Shown: positions 36,303-44,849, counted from the stretch's first letter. The stretch: 53,676 nt of DNA from a bacterium (GCA_021372515.1 JAJFUG010000201.1:1-53676), one strand, 5' to 3'. A program made the numbers and translations. The notes: generated by a model not told the origin, from the letters alone.

Positions 36303-37931
36303 ATGAAAATGGTCCGCCAGCCGCTTGCCAGCGCCGTGCTGCTCGCGCTGCTCATCGCGGGCTGCGGCGGCAGCGGCAAAGGCCCGGCCGAGGCGGGCGT
36401 GTTCCGTTTCCGCATCCCCGGCGACCCGGTTTCCCTCGACCCCATCCACAGCGTGGACCTGGTTTCCCAGACCGTGGTCAACAACCTGTTCGACCCGCTG
36501 GTCCGTCTGGATGCAGTCAGCGGCGAGGTGGCGCCCTGCCTGGCACGGAGCTGGGAGCCGCTGGACTCGGCCGGCCTGGCCTACCGTTTCCATCTGCGGA
36601 CAGATATGCTTTTCCACAATGGACGCGCGGTTAGCGCCCAGGACGTGCGCTACTCGTTCGAGCGTCTGTTAGCTCCGCGCTCGGCCAGCGAGCGACCCTG
36701 GGTCCTCACCCCGTTGCTGGGTGCGGAGCGTTTCCGCGCCGGGGCCGCGGACCGGGTCGAGGGAATAGTCCCCGAGGATGACAGCACGCTGGTGCTGCGC
36801 CTGGAGCGCCCCTGGGCGCCGTTTCTGGCCCAGCTCACCATGGCCGGGGCGAGTATTGTGCCGCGCGAGGAGGTGGAGCGCCTGGGCGAGGAGCATTTCG
36901 GCCAGACCCCCGTGGGCAGCGGGCCGTTCCGTTTCGTGGGCTGGCAGCACGACTCCTGGGTGCGTCTGGAGAGGAACGAGCGCTACGCGCGCGGCGTGCC
37001 GGGTATCCGCAGCCTCGAGTTCCCGGTGGCGCCCAGCGTGGCCGTGGCCCTGGAGAAATTCGCCGCCGGCGAGCTGGACCTCCTGGAGCAGATCCCGCCC
37101 GGACAGGTGGAGCTGGCCCGGCGGCGGTTCGACGGGCAATTGCATATCTGGCCGGGGCTGTCGGTGCGCTACATCGGGTTCAACCTGTCCCGCGCCCCTT
37201 TCCGCGGCAACCGCACCCTGCGGCTGGCTTTCAATTATGCGGTCAACAAGCGGGCGATCACCGAGGTGCTGAGCGAGGGCGTGGACCAAATCTCCACCGG
37301 GCCCCTGCCGCCCGGGCTGCCGGGCTGGGACCCGCAGGCCGCGGGCTACCCGTTCAGTCTGGAGCGGGCGCGCGAGTTGCTGGCCGAGGCCGGCTATCCC
37401 GGCGGTTGCGGCCTTCCCGAGCTGACCCTGCTCTACAACAACGACCCGCAGGACCGCCGAGTCTGCGAGTTTGTCCAGGCCTGCCTGGCCGAGCTCGGAG
37501 TGAATGTGCGGCTCAAAAGCCTGGAGTGGGCCGCTTTCCTGGCCGCGATCCGCGCCGGGGAGAGTGACCTGTTCCGCGGCAGCTGGATCGGGGATTTCCC
37601 GGACGCGCACAATTTCCTGTTCACCCTGTTCCACAGCTCCAACTGGGGCGACGCCGGCAACTACACCCGCTACGCCGACTCCGGCGTGGACAGCCTTCTC
37701 ACGCTCGCCCTGCGGGTCACCGATCCGGCGCAGCGGGCCGGGCTGTACCGTGAGGCCGAGCGTCGTATCGTGGCGGATGTCCCCTGGATCTTCACCTACC
37801 ATCCCGGTCAGGTGGCCCTGGTGGGCCCGCGCTGGAGCGGGCTGACCTACCCGCTGGTCGGTATCTGGGCCGCCGAGCTGTGGCGTCTGCAGCCCGTGGC
37901 CCCGGCTGCGGAAGGAGGTGCGGCGCAATGA
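36303..37931 (+). CDS. Peptide-type ABC substrate-binding lipoprotein
   Basis: The 542-residue product is a solute-binding protein of family 5 (DppA/OppA-like), anchored by a lipobox (LLIAGC, Cys 21). PGDPVSLDPIHSVDLVSQTV, VSAQDVRYSFERL and VGSGPFRFVGW are family signatures. Such proteins bind peptides, nickel or other solutes for import. The stop codon overlaps the ATG of the first permease gene (ATGA), so binding protein and permeases are one operon. The ATG at 36303 gives the signal peptide, while an earlier opening at 36258 does not. Confidence 0.88.
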   Translation: MKMVRQPLASAVLLALLIAGCGGSGKGPAEAGVFRFRIPGDPVSLDPIHSVDLVSQTVVNNLFDPLVRLDAVSGEVAPCLARSWEPLDSAGLAYRFHLRTDMLFHNGRAVSAQDVRYSFERLLAPRSASERPWVLTPLLGAERFRAGAADRVEGIVPEDDSTLVLRLERPWAPFLAQLTMAGASIVPREEVERLGEEHFGQTPVGSGPFRFVGWQHDSWVRLERNERYARGVPGIRSLEFPVAPSVAVALEKFAAGELDLLEQIPPGQVELARRRFDGQLHIWPGLSVRYIGFNLSRAPFRGNRTLRLAFNYAVNKRAITEVLSEGVDQISTGPLPPGLPGWDPQAAGYPFSLERARELLAEAGYPGGCGLPELTLLYNNDPQDRRVCEFVQACLAELGVNVRLKSLEWAAFLAAIRAGESDLFRGSWIGDFPDAHNFLFTLFHSSNWGDAGNYTRYADSGVDSLLTLALRVTDPAQRAGLYREAERRIVADVPWIFTYHPGQVALVGPRWSGLTYPLVGIWAAELWRLQPVAPAAEGGAAQ

Positions 37932-38881
37932 TCCGTTTCCTGCTGCGTCGTCTGGTCAGCCTCGTTCCGGTGGTCCTGGGCCTGGCCAGCCTGGTGTTTG
38001 TCCTGATGTACTTGGTGCCCGGCGACCCGGCGCGCCTGATGGCGGGCCAGCACGCGGATGAGCAGACCCTGTCCGTCCTGCGCCACAACCTGGGCCTCGA
38101 CCGTCCGCTGCACGTGCGCTACGGCATGTTCCTGTCCGGACTGGCCCGCGGCGACCTGGGCTATAGCTACCGTCAGCGGCGCCCCGTGACCACCGTGCTC
38201 GCCGAGCGGTTCCCGGCCACGCTGCGCCTGGCCCTGGCCGCGCTGGCCATTGCCCTGGTCTGCGGAGTGGGCGCCGGGATGCTGGCCGCGGTGCATCACG
38301 GCCGGGCGGCGGATTTCGTGGTGATGCTGCTCAGCCTGGGGGGCATCTCCACGCCCGTGTTCTGGCTGGGGATGATGCTGATCGTGCTGTTCGCCGGGGT
38401 GCTGGGCTGGCTGCCGGTGGGCGGGTACGGGGACGGTTCGCTGCGCTATCTTATCCTGCCCGCGCTCAGCCTGAGCGCGATCAGCACCGGCTATTTCGCC
38501 CGGATCACCCGGGCCGCCCTGCTGGAGGTGCTGAGATCGGACCATGTCCTGGCCGCGCGGGCGCGGGGACTGAGCGAGGCCCGCATCCTCTGGAGTCACT
38601 CCCTGCGCGGAGCGGCGGTGCCGCTGGTCACGGTGATCGGGACCAACCTGGCCTCGCTGCTGGGTGGGGCCGTGGCCACGGAGACAGTGTTCGCCTGGCC
38701 GGGGGTCGGTCGGGCGATCTATGATGCCATCCTGGTCCGCGACCTGCCGGTGGTGGAGGGCGGGGTGATCCTGCTGGCGTTCCTGTTTGTCGGCTCCAAC
38801 CTGCTGATCGACCTGCTGTACGCCTGGATCGACCCCCGTATCCGTCTGGATGGGGGCGGACCGCGGGAGGCCACCGGATGA
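37928..38881 (+). CDS. Peptide-type ABC permease, DppB-like
   Basis: The 317-residue membrane protein is of the DppB/OppB type, with MIRFLLRRLVSLVPVVLGLA and the EAA-type cytoplasmic loop ARARGLSEARILWSHSLRGA that contacts an ATPase. GVGRAIYDAILVRDLPVVEG is also typical. The ATG overlaps the stop of the binding-protein gene, and its own stop overlaps the ATG of the second permease gene. No ATPase gene follows. Confidence 0.9.
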   Translation: MIRFLLRRLVSLVPVVLGLASLVFVLMYLVPGDPARLMAGQHADEQTLSVLRHNLGLDRPLHVRYGMFLSGLARGDLGYSYRQRRPVTTVLAERFPATLRLALAALAIALVCGVGAGMLAAVHHGRAADFVVMLLSLGGISTPVFWLGMMLIVLFAGVLGWLPVGGYGDGSLRYLILPALSLSAISTGYFARITRAALLEVLRSDHVLAARARGLSEARILWSHSLRGAAVPLVTVIGTNLASLLGGAVATETVFAWPGVGRAIYDAILVRDLPVVEGGVILLAFLFVGSNLLIDLLYAWIDPRIRLDGGGPREATG

Positions 38882-39708
38882 CGATGCAGACAAAAAGCCC
38901 CTGGAGCCTGCGTTTCGGCGTTCTGGTGGTGCTACTGCTGGTGGTTTCGGCCCTGGGCGCGGGAGTACTCGCCCCCTACAATCCCTACCGGGTGGATATC
39001 GAGCACGTGATGGCCGCCCCCAGCCTGGCCCATCCGTTCGGCACGGACTACCTGGGGCGGGACGTGCTGAGCCGGGTGCTGTACGGGGGAAGGATTTCAC
39101 TGGCCATCGGGCTGCTGGCCGTGGCGGTATCGGGCGTTCTGGGCACGCTGATCGGGGCGCTGGCCGGCTACTGCGGCGGCTGGCTGGATGAGGTGCTGAT
39201 GCGCCTGACCGACATCGTGCTGGCTTTTCCAACGGCCCTGTTCGCCCTGGCCGTAATGGCGATTTTCGAGAACCCGACCGTGACCACCATTTTCCTCGTG
39301 CTGGGGCTGGTCGGCTGGGGCTCCATCGCGCGCCTGGTGCGCTCCGAGGTGCTCTCGATCAAGGCGCGCGACTACGTGCTGGCCGCCCGGGCGGTGGGGG
39401 TGAGCCCGGCCGGGATCCTTCTGCGCCATATCCTGCCCAACACCGTGGGCACGCTGAGCGTGGCTCTCACCCTGGGCGTGGCCTCCAATATCCTGACCGA
39501 GGCCTGGCTCAGCTTTCTGGGCCTGGGCGCACAGCCGCCCCTGCCCAGCTGGGGCGCGATGATCACCGAGGGCCAGTTCTACCTGACCAGCCGTCCCTGG
39601 GTCTGTATCTTCCCCGGCCTGGCGATCCTGATCACCGTGCTGGGGTTCAACATGGCGGGCGACGGCCTGCGTGACCGGCTCGACCCGCGTCTGGGACGCA
39701 AGTTGTGA
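38878..39708 (+). CDS. Peptide-type ABC permease, DppC-like
   Basis: The 276-residue protein is of the DppC/OppC type. The motifs HPFGTDYLGRDVLSRVLYGG and the EAA loop AARAVGVSPAGILLRHILPN are clear. WLSFLGLGAQPPLPSWGAMI near the C-terminus is a DppC signature. The start overlaps the previous stop. A palindromic repeat follows 12 bases after the stop, and the expected dppD and dppF ATPase genes are not in the window. They could be elsewhere in the genome. Confidence 0.9.
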   Translation: MTMQTKSPWSLRFGVLVVLLLVVSALGAGVLAPYNPYRVDIEHVMAAPSLAHPFGTDYLGRDVLSRVLYGGRISLAIGLLAVAVSGVLGTLIGALAGYCGGWLDEVLMRLTDIVLAFPTALFALAVMAIFENPTVTTIFLVLGLVGWGSIARLVRSEVLSIKARDYVLAARAVGVSPAGILLRHILPNTVGTLSVALTLGVASNILTEAWLSFLGLGAQPPLPSWGAMITEGQFYLTSRPWVCIFPGLAILITVLGFNMAGDGLRDRLDPRLGRKL

Positions 39709-39720
39709 GGTCTGAAATCG

Positions 39721-39784
39721 TTGTAGGGGTGGCCCCCTGTACCCGCCCGAAACCACGGCAGGCACAGGGGCCTGCCGCTACAAA
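39721..39784. repeat. Large imperfect inverted repeat, REP-like
   Basis: A left arm (39721-39747, starting TTGTAGGGGTGGCCCC) pairs with a right arm (39757-39783, ending CCTGCCGCTACAA) with about 20 of 27 bases matched and a loop of about 9 bases. It lies between the convergent DppC-like gene and a small minus-strand gene. It has the look of the repetitive extragenic palindromes found in many genomes. Confidence 0.6.
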
Positions 39785-39841
39785 TTTTGGCTGCGCGTGC
39801 CTGGCATGATCACGGAAAGCCTGCGGCCGTTTAGGGCAGCC

Positions 39842-40066
39842 TCAGAGCAGGAACCCGGCCACCCGTCCCAGGTCTCTCAGGTTGAAGCGGCGGCGCTTGC
39901 CGCCCAGGTGGCTGGTGGTTTCCTGCTCCTCCACCAGCGGCGTGTGGATTTCGGGCGCTTCCGGGTGTTCGGCGGCTGTGGGCTGCGGAGCGAGCGGGTT
40001 CGCGCCCGGCCGGCCGGCGGGACCTCCGGCGGCGGGCCGTATGAAGAAAAATCCGTTGCGGGCCAT
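39842..40066 (-). CDS. Hypothetical 74-residue protein
   Basis: The ORF reads MARNGFFFIRPAAGGPAGRP, followed by a Pro/Ala-rich middle and a basic C-terminus (RRRFNLRDLGRVAGFLL). A strong AGGGAGG sequence lies 5 to 6 bases before the ATG. That is the main reason to call it; the frame extends upstream to 40183 without a site. It has no domain that I recognise and no membrane helix. It may be a small cytosolic protein. Confidence 0.5.
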   Translation of the reverse strand: MARNGFFFIRPAAGGPAGRPGANPLAPQPTAAEHPEAPEIHTPLVEEQETTSHLGGKRRRFNLRDLGRVAGFLL

Positions 40067-40135
40067 ATCATCCTCCCTGATGATATCGGTGGCTGAAAGC
40101 GGCATCCTTGGCCGCGGCTGTGGCGCCGCCGCAGG

Positions 40136-40163
40136 TTGCGTAATCGGCGGACGTATGTATATT
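40136..40163 (+). promoter_or_regulatory. Possible promoter of yggT
   Basis: TTGCGT (40136-40141) and TATATT (40158-40163) are 16 bases apart and lie 51 bases upstream of yggT. The -35 box is poor. Confidence 0.35.
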
Positions 40164-40213
40164 ATCGGTAAAAGAGGCTGCAACTTGAAGATAAACCGTC
40201 AAGGGGGCACGAG

Positions 40214-40474
40214 ATGTTCCATGCGGTACCGCTGATCGACAAGCTGATTGCTATCTACAGCTACCTGCTGCTGGCCCGGGTGGCGCTGTCCTGGTTCCGG
40301 GTCAACTACTCCAACCCCTGGGTGCGCCTTCTGCTGCGCATCACCGACCCGTTCCTGGAGCCGTTCCGCGCGCTGATCCCGCCGATGGGCGGGATCGATT
40401 TCTCGCCGATAGTTGCGTTCCTGGTGCTGAACCTGATCCGCTCGCTGCTGGTCCGTTTCCTGCTGGGGATGTAG
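40214..40474 (+). CDS. yggT: YggT family membrane protein
   Basis: This protein has 86 residues with two membrane helices. YLLLARVALSWFRVNYSNPW and LLLRITDPFLEPFRALIPPM match the YggT family (YlmG in Gram-positives), which in other bacteria and plastids is linked to envelope or division-site organisation and osmotic tolerance. The single-domain length is shorter than the tandem E. coli protein. GGGGG lies just before the ATG. It stands alone here, without the usual ftsZ or proC neighbours. Confidence 0.87.
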   Translation: MFHAVPLIDKLIAIYSYLLLARVALSWFRVNYSNPWVRLLLRITDPFLEPFRALIPPMGGIDFSPIVAFLVLNLIRSLLVRFLLGM

Positions 40475-40580
40475 GCTTAACTTGCGGTAAGGACTGTGCA
40501 ACAGCTGTATGAATCCTTGGGATGATGCTGGCATAATGAACGTATTTAACCCGTTCGATAGGCTTGTTCAAGCAGTCCTT

Positions 40581-41252
40581 TTATTTCCATTCTAATGGTT
40601 TGTGGATATTTGTCCCTGGGATTGGATCGGGTAATTGTGCGGCCCGAAGTGCTCCCATCCGTACAGTTCTCATGTTCAATCCAAGAAGCTGAAGAGGCCG
40701 TGAAGTCGGTTTTCCTCTAAAGGCATGAGGGTTCAACAAGATAACTTCCTTGCCAAGTTCTTTGGTCACAATTCTTAATGCTTCTGTCAAGTCAGAATCG
40801 TTGGTCATGACCAATGCCGTTTCATATAGATTCCGGCATCCATCGAAAACCAGATGCGTGGCAAGATTGACGTCTGAACCTTTTTCCTCTTTGTTGATAA
40901 TCCAGATTGCATTCGGTGTGGGAGAATTTTTATCTGTCGAGTATTGGCATTTTGCGATTGGTCTTGTCAGTGGGTCGGTTCTATAATTACCCAGAATTAT
41001 TTGAAGTCTTTGTTTCCCTATTGATTCCATTGCTTTCCAATGGCATTGCTGACGGGTTGATTTGGATGAATCCCAATGTGAATCAACCAGAGCAGTAAAA
41101 TATTTAACTTTTATAATATCATAACCCTGCAGGAGCAATTCGCTTAGCTTGACATAATCAATCCATTTGTAGCTTCTTGTAGAATCCCTTTTGTGAAACA
41201 CTCCATAGTAAAAATTGAATCCATCGATATAAACATATGTCGACTTTGCCAT
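40581..41252 (-). CDS. NYN (PIN-like) domain putative ribonuclease
   Basis: The 223-residue product starts MAKSTYVYIDGFNFYYGVFH, giving the first aspartate of the NYN fold. EEKGSDVNLATHLVFDG and ALVMTNDSDLTEALRIV supply the other acidic residues. NYN proteins of this LabA/DUF88 group are predicted metal-dependent RNases. The gene is visibly AT-richer than its neighbours, and codon use is unlike theirs. GGGGG lies 4 bases before ATG 41252. An earlier in-frame opening at 41291 overlaps hairpins and is less likely. Confidence 0.8.
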   Translation of the reverse strand: MAKSTYVYIDGFNFYYGVFHKRDSTRSYKWIDYVKLSELLLQGYDIIKVKYFTALVDSHWDSSKSTRQQCHWKAMESIGKQRLQIILGNYRTDPLTRPIAKCQYSTDKNSPTPNAIWIINKEEKGSDVNLATHLVFDGCRNLYETALVMTNDSDLTEALRIVTKELGKEVILLNPHAFRGKPTSRPLQLLGLNMRTVRMGALRAAQLPDPIPGTNIHKPLEWK

Positions 41253-41273
41253 TTTACCCCCATAAATAAAGCA

Positions 41274-41320
41274 GGGGGTGCCTTTCGACACCCCCGCAGC
41301 GTATCGCCTGAGGCGATACG
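41274..41320 (-). promoter_or_regulatory. Twin hairpins upstream of the NYN gene
   Basis: Hairpin 1 pairs GGGGGTG (41274-41280) with CACCCCC (41289-41295) around CCTTTCGA. Hairpin 2 pairs CGTATCGCC (41300-41308) with GGCGATACG (41312-41320) around TGA, a perfect 9-base stem. Both lie in the likely leader, 22 to 68 bases before the start codon at 41252. They may control transcription or stability, or be a mobile-repeat scar. Confidence 0.5.
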
Positions 41321-41382
41321 AAGGGTCGACAAACTCTCTATAACATTATCGGTAATTAATCAGAGATAGTCAAGATATTTTA

Positions 41383-42477
41383 TCACTCGTAGACCAGGGC
41401 CTTGATCGGGTCCTGGCGCGAGGCCCAGAACGCGGGGTAGAGCGCGCCCAGGGCGCCGACCAGCACTCCCAGCAGCACGCTGTTGATCAGAAGGCTGCTG
41501 GAGATTTCCACGGTGATGAGCTGGAATTTCCACTGGATGGCGTGACGGCTGAGCACGGCCAGGCTGATCCCGGCCAGGCTGCCCAGGGCAGAAAGCAGCA
41601 GCGCCTCGCTCATGATGGTCATCAGGATGTAGCCCCGCGAGGCCCCCAGCGACTTGAGGATGCCGATCTCGCGGGTGCGCTCCACCACGGTGGTGTACAT
41701 CGAGAGCAGGATCACCAGAGCGCTTATCACCAGGGCCGTGTAGTTGATCGCACGGATGAACTGGTTCAGCGCCTCGATGTACTTGCCCATCGAGGCGGCG
41801 ATGTTCGACATGAACTGCGTCTCCACACCCTTGATGTTCCGGGTGATGCTGCCGGAGACTTTCTCCACCAACTCGGGCGAGCGTGCGGTCACGAAGAACA
41901 GGCTGACCCTGTCGGGCTGGCTGGTCAGCTCGGCCAGGGTGGCGTAGGGCAGGAAAATGCGGGTGCCCACCCCCGGCTGCACGATCCCCACGATGTGGAA
42001 CTGACGGCCCAGCAGCTCCAGGCTGTCGCCCACGGCCAAGCTCTCCAGGGCCGCGATGCGGCTGTCAATGAACATCTCATCCGGGCCGGACAGCATCCGC
42101 CCCTCCAGGAACACCAGCTGCCCGCCCAGGTCGCTGAATTTCTGCGGCTCGATCCCGAAAATGTTGTACGGGGCGCTGCCGATGGTGGCTTTCCAGATCA
42201 GCACCGGGCTCACGGTCTTGACCCCGTCGATGGCCTCGAGCTGCTCGCCCAGCTTGTAGGGCAGAACGCCGGAGCCGAACAGCAGCGGGTTGCTCCCGGT
42301 GCGGATCACCGTGATGTCGGCGCCGATGCCGCGGATGCGCTCGGTGAACTCGTTCAGCACGCCGTTGACCAGGCCCCAGAGCACGATGAAAAGACTGATG
42401 CCCACGGCCAGGGCCAGCACGCTGATCGAGCTGCGCATTTTGCGCTGCATCAGGTTGGAAAACGCCAGACGGAACAT
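41383..42477 (-). CDS. MacB/FtsX-type ABC transporter permease
   Basis: The 364-residue product has one N-terminal helix (MFRLAFSNLMQRKMRSSISVLAL), a periplasmic domain (about residues 45-240) and three C-terminal helices with the cytosolic signature ERTREIGILKSLGASRGYI. It is a MacB_PCD plus FtsX-domain permease, of the class that exports or extracts lipoproteins, lipids or peptides with a LolD-type ATPase. No ATPase gene is adjacent. The start is ATG 42477, because a strong promoter at 42542-42570 lies upstream within the longer frame. Confidence 0.87.
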   Translation of the reverse strand: MFRLAFSNLMQRKMRSSISVLALAVGISLFIVLWGLVNGVLNEFTERIRGIGADITVIRTGSNPLLFGSGVLPYKLGEQLEAIDGVKTVSPVLIWKATIGSAPYNIFGIEPQKFSDLGGQLVFLEGRMLSGPDEMFIDSRIAALESLAVGDSLELLGRQFHIVGIVQPGVGTRIFLPYATLAELTSQPDRVSLFFVTARSPELVEKVSGSITRNIKGVETQFMSNIAASMGKYIEALNQFIRAINYTALVISALVILLSMYTTVVERTREIGILKSLGASRGYILMTIMSEALLLSALGSLAGISLAVLSRHAIQWKFQLITVEISSSLLINSVLLGVLVGALGALYPAFWASRQDPIKALVYE

Positions 42478-42541
42478 GGATCGGGACCTGTGTTTCGAGG
42501 CAAAAAAGTGGCGCCCCAGCGCCGGAATGAATGAAAAAAAT

Positions 42542-42570
42542 AATCTATCTCCCAACGCTTCGCGTGTCAA
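42542..42570 (-). promoter_or_regulatory. Promoter of the MacB-type permease gene
   Basis: On the minus strand TTGACA (42565-42570) precedes TAGATT (42542-42547) by exactly 17 bases. Transcription would begin near 42535, about 58 bases before the ATG. Confidence 0.6.
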
Positions 42571-42620
42571 TGATTAAGCCTCGGCGAGCGGCCCGCACAG
42601 CCGATAAGGGCAAGATTTGT

Positions 42621-42649
42621 TTGACTTTAGATAGCCCGGATGTTAGCTT
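42621..42649 (+). promoter_or_regulatory. Promoter of the FLEET-like operon
   Basis: TTGACT (42621-42626) and TAGCTT (42644-42649) are separated by 17 bases. The predicted start near 42656 gives a leader of about 65 bases before GTG 42721. Confidence 0.45.
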
Positions 42650-42720
42650 GAAACGTAAAGTTGAACGCTCCGGCGGCCATGATTTCCATTCATTTTCGCT
42701 CAAGGCGGGAGGCAAGTTAA

Positions 42721-43731
42721 GTGGGTGAGGACCTGCTCGGCCTTAAGAAGAACTGGACCGAGGCCCTGGACAGGCTCCAGGCTCCCCTGAGCGGGGAGCT
42801 GCTGGATGTCAGGCGCCGGATGGAGCAGATCCTGCGCTCCGATTTCGAACCGGTCAACCGGACGATCAACCATCTGTTCAGCCGCGCGGGCAAGATGATC
42901 CGCCCCACGCTCCTGCTTCTGGCCGCCGACCGTCGCCGCGGCGACTACAGCTCACTGGTTTCGCTGGCCGCCGCGGTGGAGATAATCCACACCGCCTCGC
43001 TGGTGCACGACGATTCGATCGACAGCTCCACCCACCGACACGGGGTGGAGACGCTCAACTCCAAGTGGAACCACAAGACCAGCGTCATCATCGGCGATTA
43101 CCTCCTGGCCCAGGCCTTCGGGGTGCTGGCCGGTCTGGCCTCGCCGGACGTGATCGGCGAGATGAGCGCGGCCTGCCGCTGCCTGGCCCTGGGCGAGATG
43201 CGCCAGATGGCCCTGGAGGGCAACCTGGTCGCCACGGAGCAGGACTATTACGATTTCATCCTCGAGAAGACCGCCAGCCTTTTCAGCGCCAGTTGCGCGG
43301 TGGCCGCGGTCCTGGGAGATGGACGCGACCTGACCGCGCTGCGGCGCTTCGGCGCACTGTTCGGCACGATTTTCCAGATCACCGATGACCTGCTGGACTA
43401 TTCCGGCTACGCCGGCGAAACCGGCAAGCCCACCGGCCTGGATATACGAGAGAAAAAAATGACCCTGCCGCTGATCCACGCCTGCACGGTTATGGACCCG
43501 GCCGACCGCACCGAGCTGACCCGGATTTTCGCCTCCGACGGGATGCTGAGCGAGGCAGAGGCCGAACGGGTGGCCGAGCTGGTGATCGACAACGGCGGGA
43601 TCGATTACGCTATCGAGCGGGTGGTGGAACTGGCCGGTGAGGCGTCCCGCGTTACCGAGGATTTTTCGGACCCGGCGCGGGCCTCGAAGCTCAAAGAACT
43701 GGTGGAACTGATAGTTGAACGTGACCGGTAA
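42721..43731 (+). CDS. Polyprenyl diphosphate synthase
   Basis: This 336-residue protein is a trans-prenyltransferase that builds the isoprenoid side chain of menaquinone or ubiquinone from isopentenyl diphosphate. Its two aspartate-rich motifs are LVHDDSIDSS (first) and TDDLLDYSG (second). GKMIRPTLLLLAA is also conserved. Chain length cannot be read reliably. It begins with GTG 42721, with no strong ribosome binding site. It overlaps apbE by 17 bases. In the Listeria FLEET locus an equivalent enzyme (DmkB) makes a demethylmenaquinone tail. Confidence 0.9.
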   Translation: MGEDLLGLKKNWTEALDRLQAPLSGELLDVRRRMEQILRSDFEPVNRTINHLFSRAGKMIRPTLLLLAADRRRGDYSSLVSLAAAVEIIHTASLVHDDSIDSSTHRHGVETLNSKWNHKTSVIIGDYLLAQAFGVLAGLASPDVIGEMSAACRCLALGEMRQMALEGNLVATEQDYYDFILEKTASLFSASCAVAAVLGDGRDLTALRRFGALFGTIFQITDDLLDYSGYAGETGKPTGLDIREKKMTLPLIHACTVMDPADRTELTRIFASDGMLSEAEAERVAELVIDNGGIDYAIERVVELAGEASRVTEDFSDPARASKLKELVELIVERDR

Positions 43732-44824
43732 ATTCAAGGCCCGCCTGATCGCAGTCCTGCTGCTGGTTGTGCTGATCGCCGGCATACGCTACCTGGCCTC
43801 GGGCAACGCCGAGGCGTCATTGTCCGGCGAGCGGACTTTCTCGTTCGACAGCTTCACGATGGGTACGCTGCTGTCGGTGAAAGTGCGCTCGACCGATAAA
43901 GACCAGGCGCGCCGTCTTGCGGATGTGGCGCGGGAGGAAGTGGCGCGGCTGCACCGTGTATTCGACCCAAAAGACCCGGACAGCGAGCTGAGCCGTCTAA
44001 ACGGCGCCCGCGGCAGCGCGGAGCCGGTAGCGTTGAGCGAGGACATGGCCGCCGTGCTCGCTGCAGCTATGCGCGTGCACACAGTGAGCGGCGGGGCGTT
44101 CGAGCCGGCGCTGGGGGATGTCAGCCGTCTCTGGGGATTCAGCGAGGAGCGCCGCCGTGACCATCCGCCCGACTCGGCCGAGATAAGCACGCTCCTGGGG
44201 GCCTCCTGCCTGAGCCGGGAGATAAAGATATCTCCGGACGGCAGAAGCGTGAGCCTGGGCGCCTGCACCGGGCGGCTCGACCTGGGGGCGATTGTCAAGG
44301 GCTACGCCGCGGACCGCGCGGTCCAGGTGCTGCGCCGGGCCGGGGCGCGCAACGCCCTGATCGACCTGGGCGGCGAAATCGGCGTGCTGGGCGTGGGCTC
44401 GGACGGTGTCTCGTGGCGGGTGGGAGTGCAGCACCCGCGCAAGCGGGACTGCCACCTCGGGGCGCTGAGCCTTCACGAGGGCCTTTCCGTGGCCACCTCG
44501 GGCGATTACGAGCGCTTTTTTATCGACAGCGGCGTACGCTATCACCATATTTTGGACCCGCTCACCGGCTGGCCCTCCCGCAGCGGGGTGGTCAGTGTGA
44601 CCGTGGTCACCGAGTACGGCCTGGAGGCGGACGCCATGTCGACGTCCGCGTTCATCCTGGGGCCGGAGAAAGGCTTCGCCCTGCTGGAATCCGAGAAGTG
44701 CGAGGGCCTGATGATCTATGTCGGGGACAGCCGCACCGAGGACGGGAAGCTCCTCTGGAAGGCCACCAGCGGGTTCTCGCGCTACCTTCCGCAGCCTGAC
44801 CTCGAGGGCCTGCCGCTGCCCTGA
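43715..44824 (+). CDS. apbE: FAD:protein FMN transferase ApbE
   Basis: The 369-residue enzyme flavinylates threonine residues of extracytoplasmic proteins by transferring FMN from FAD. One N-terminal helix anchors or exports it. FSFDSFTMGTLLSV, LGAIVKGYAADRAV, ALIDLGGEIGVLG, TSGDYERFF, YHHILDPLTGWPSR and EADAMSTSAFILGPE form the FAD and Mg sites. TTG 43715 or GTG 43721 could start it; TTG has GGTGG 9 bases upstream. Neither has an ideal ribosome binding site. Its target proteins are not in this window. Confidence 0.93.
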   Translation: MNVTGKFKARLIAVLLLVVLIAGIRYLASGNAEASLSGERTFSFDSFTMGTLLSVKVRSTDKDQARRLADVAREEVARLHRVFDPKDPDSELSRLNGARGSAEPVALSEDMAAVLAAAMRVHTVSGGAFEPALGDVSRLWGFSEERRRDHPPDSAEISTLLGASCLSREIKISPDGRSVSLGACTGRLDLGAIVKGYAADRAVQVLRRAGARNALIDLGGEIGVLGVGSDGVSWRVGVQHPRKRDCHLGALSLHEGLSVATSGDYERFFIDSGVRYHHILDPLTGWPSRSGVVSVTVVTEYGLEADAMSTSAFILGPEKGFALLESEKCEGLMIYVGDSRTEDGKLLWKATSGFSRYLPQPDLEGLPLP

Positions 44825-44849
44825 GCCGGGCGCGGACTGGGAGGCGTTG

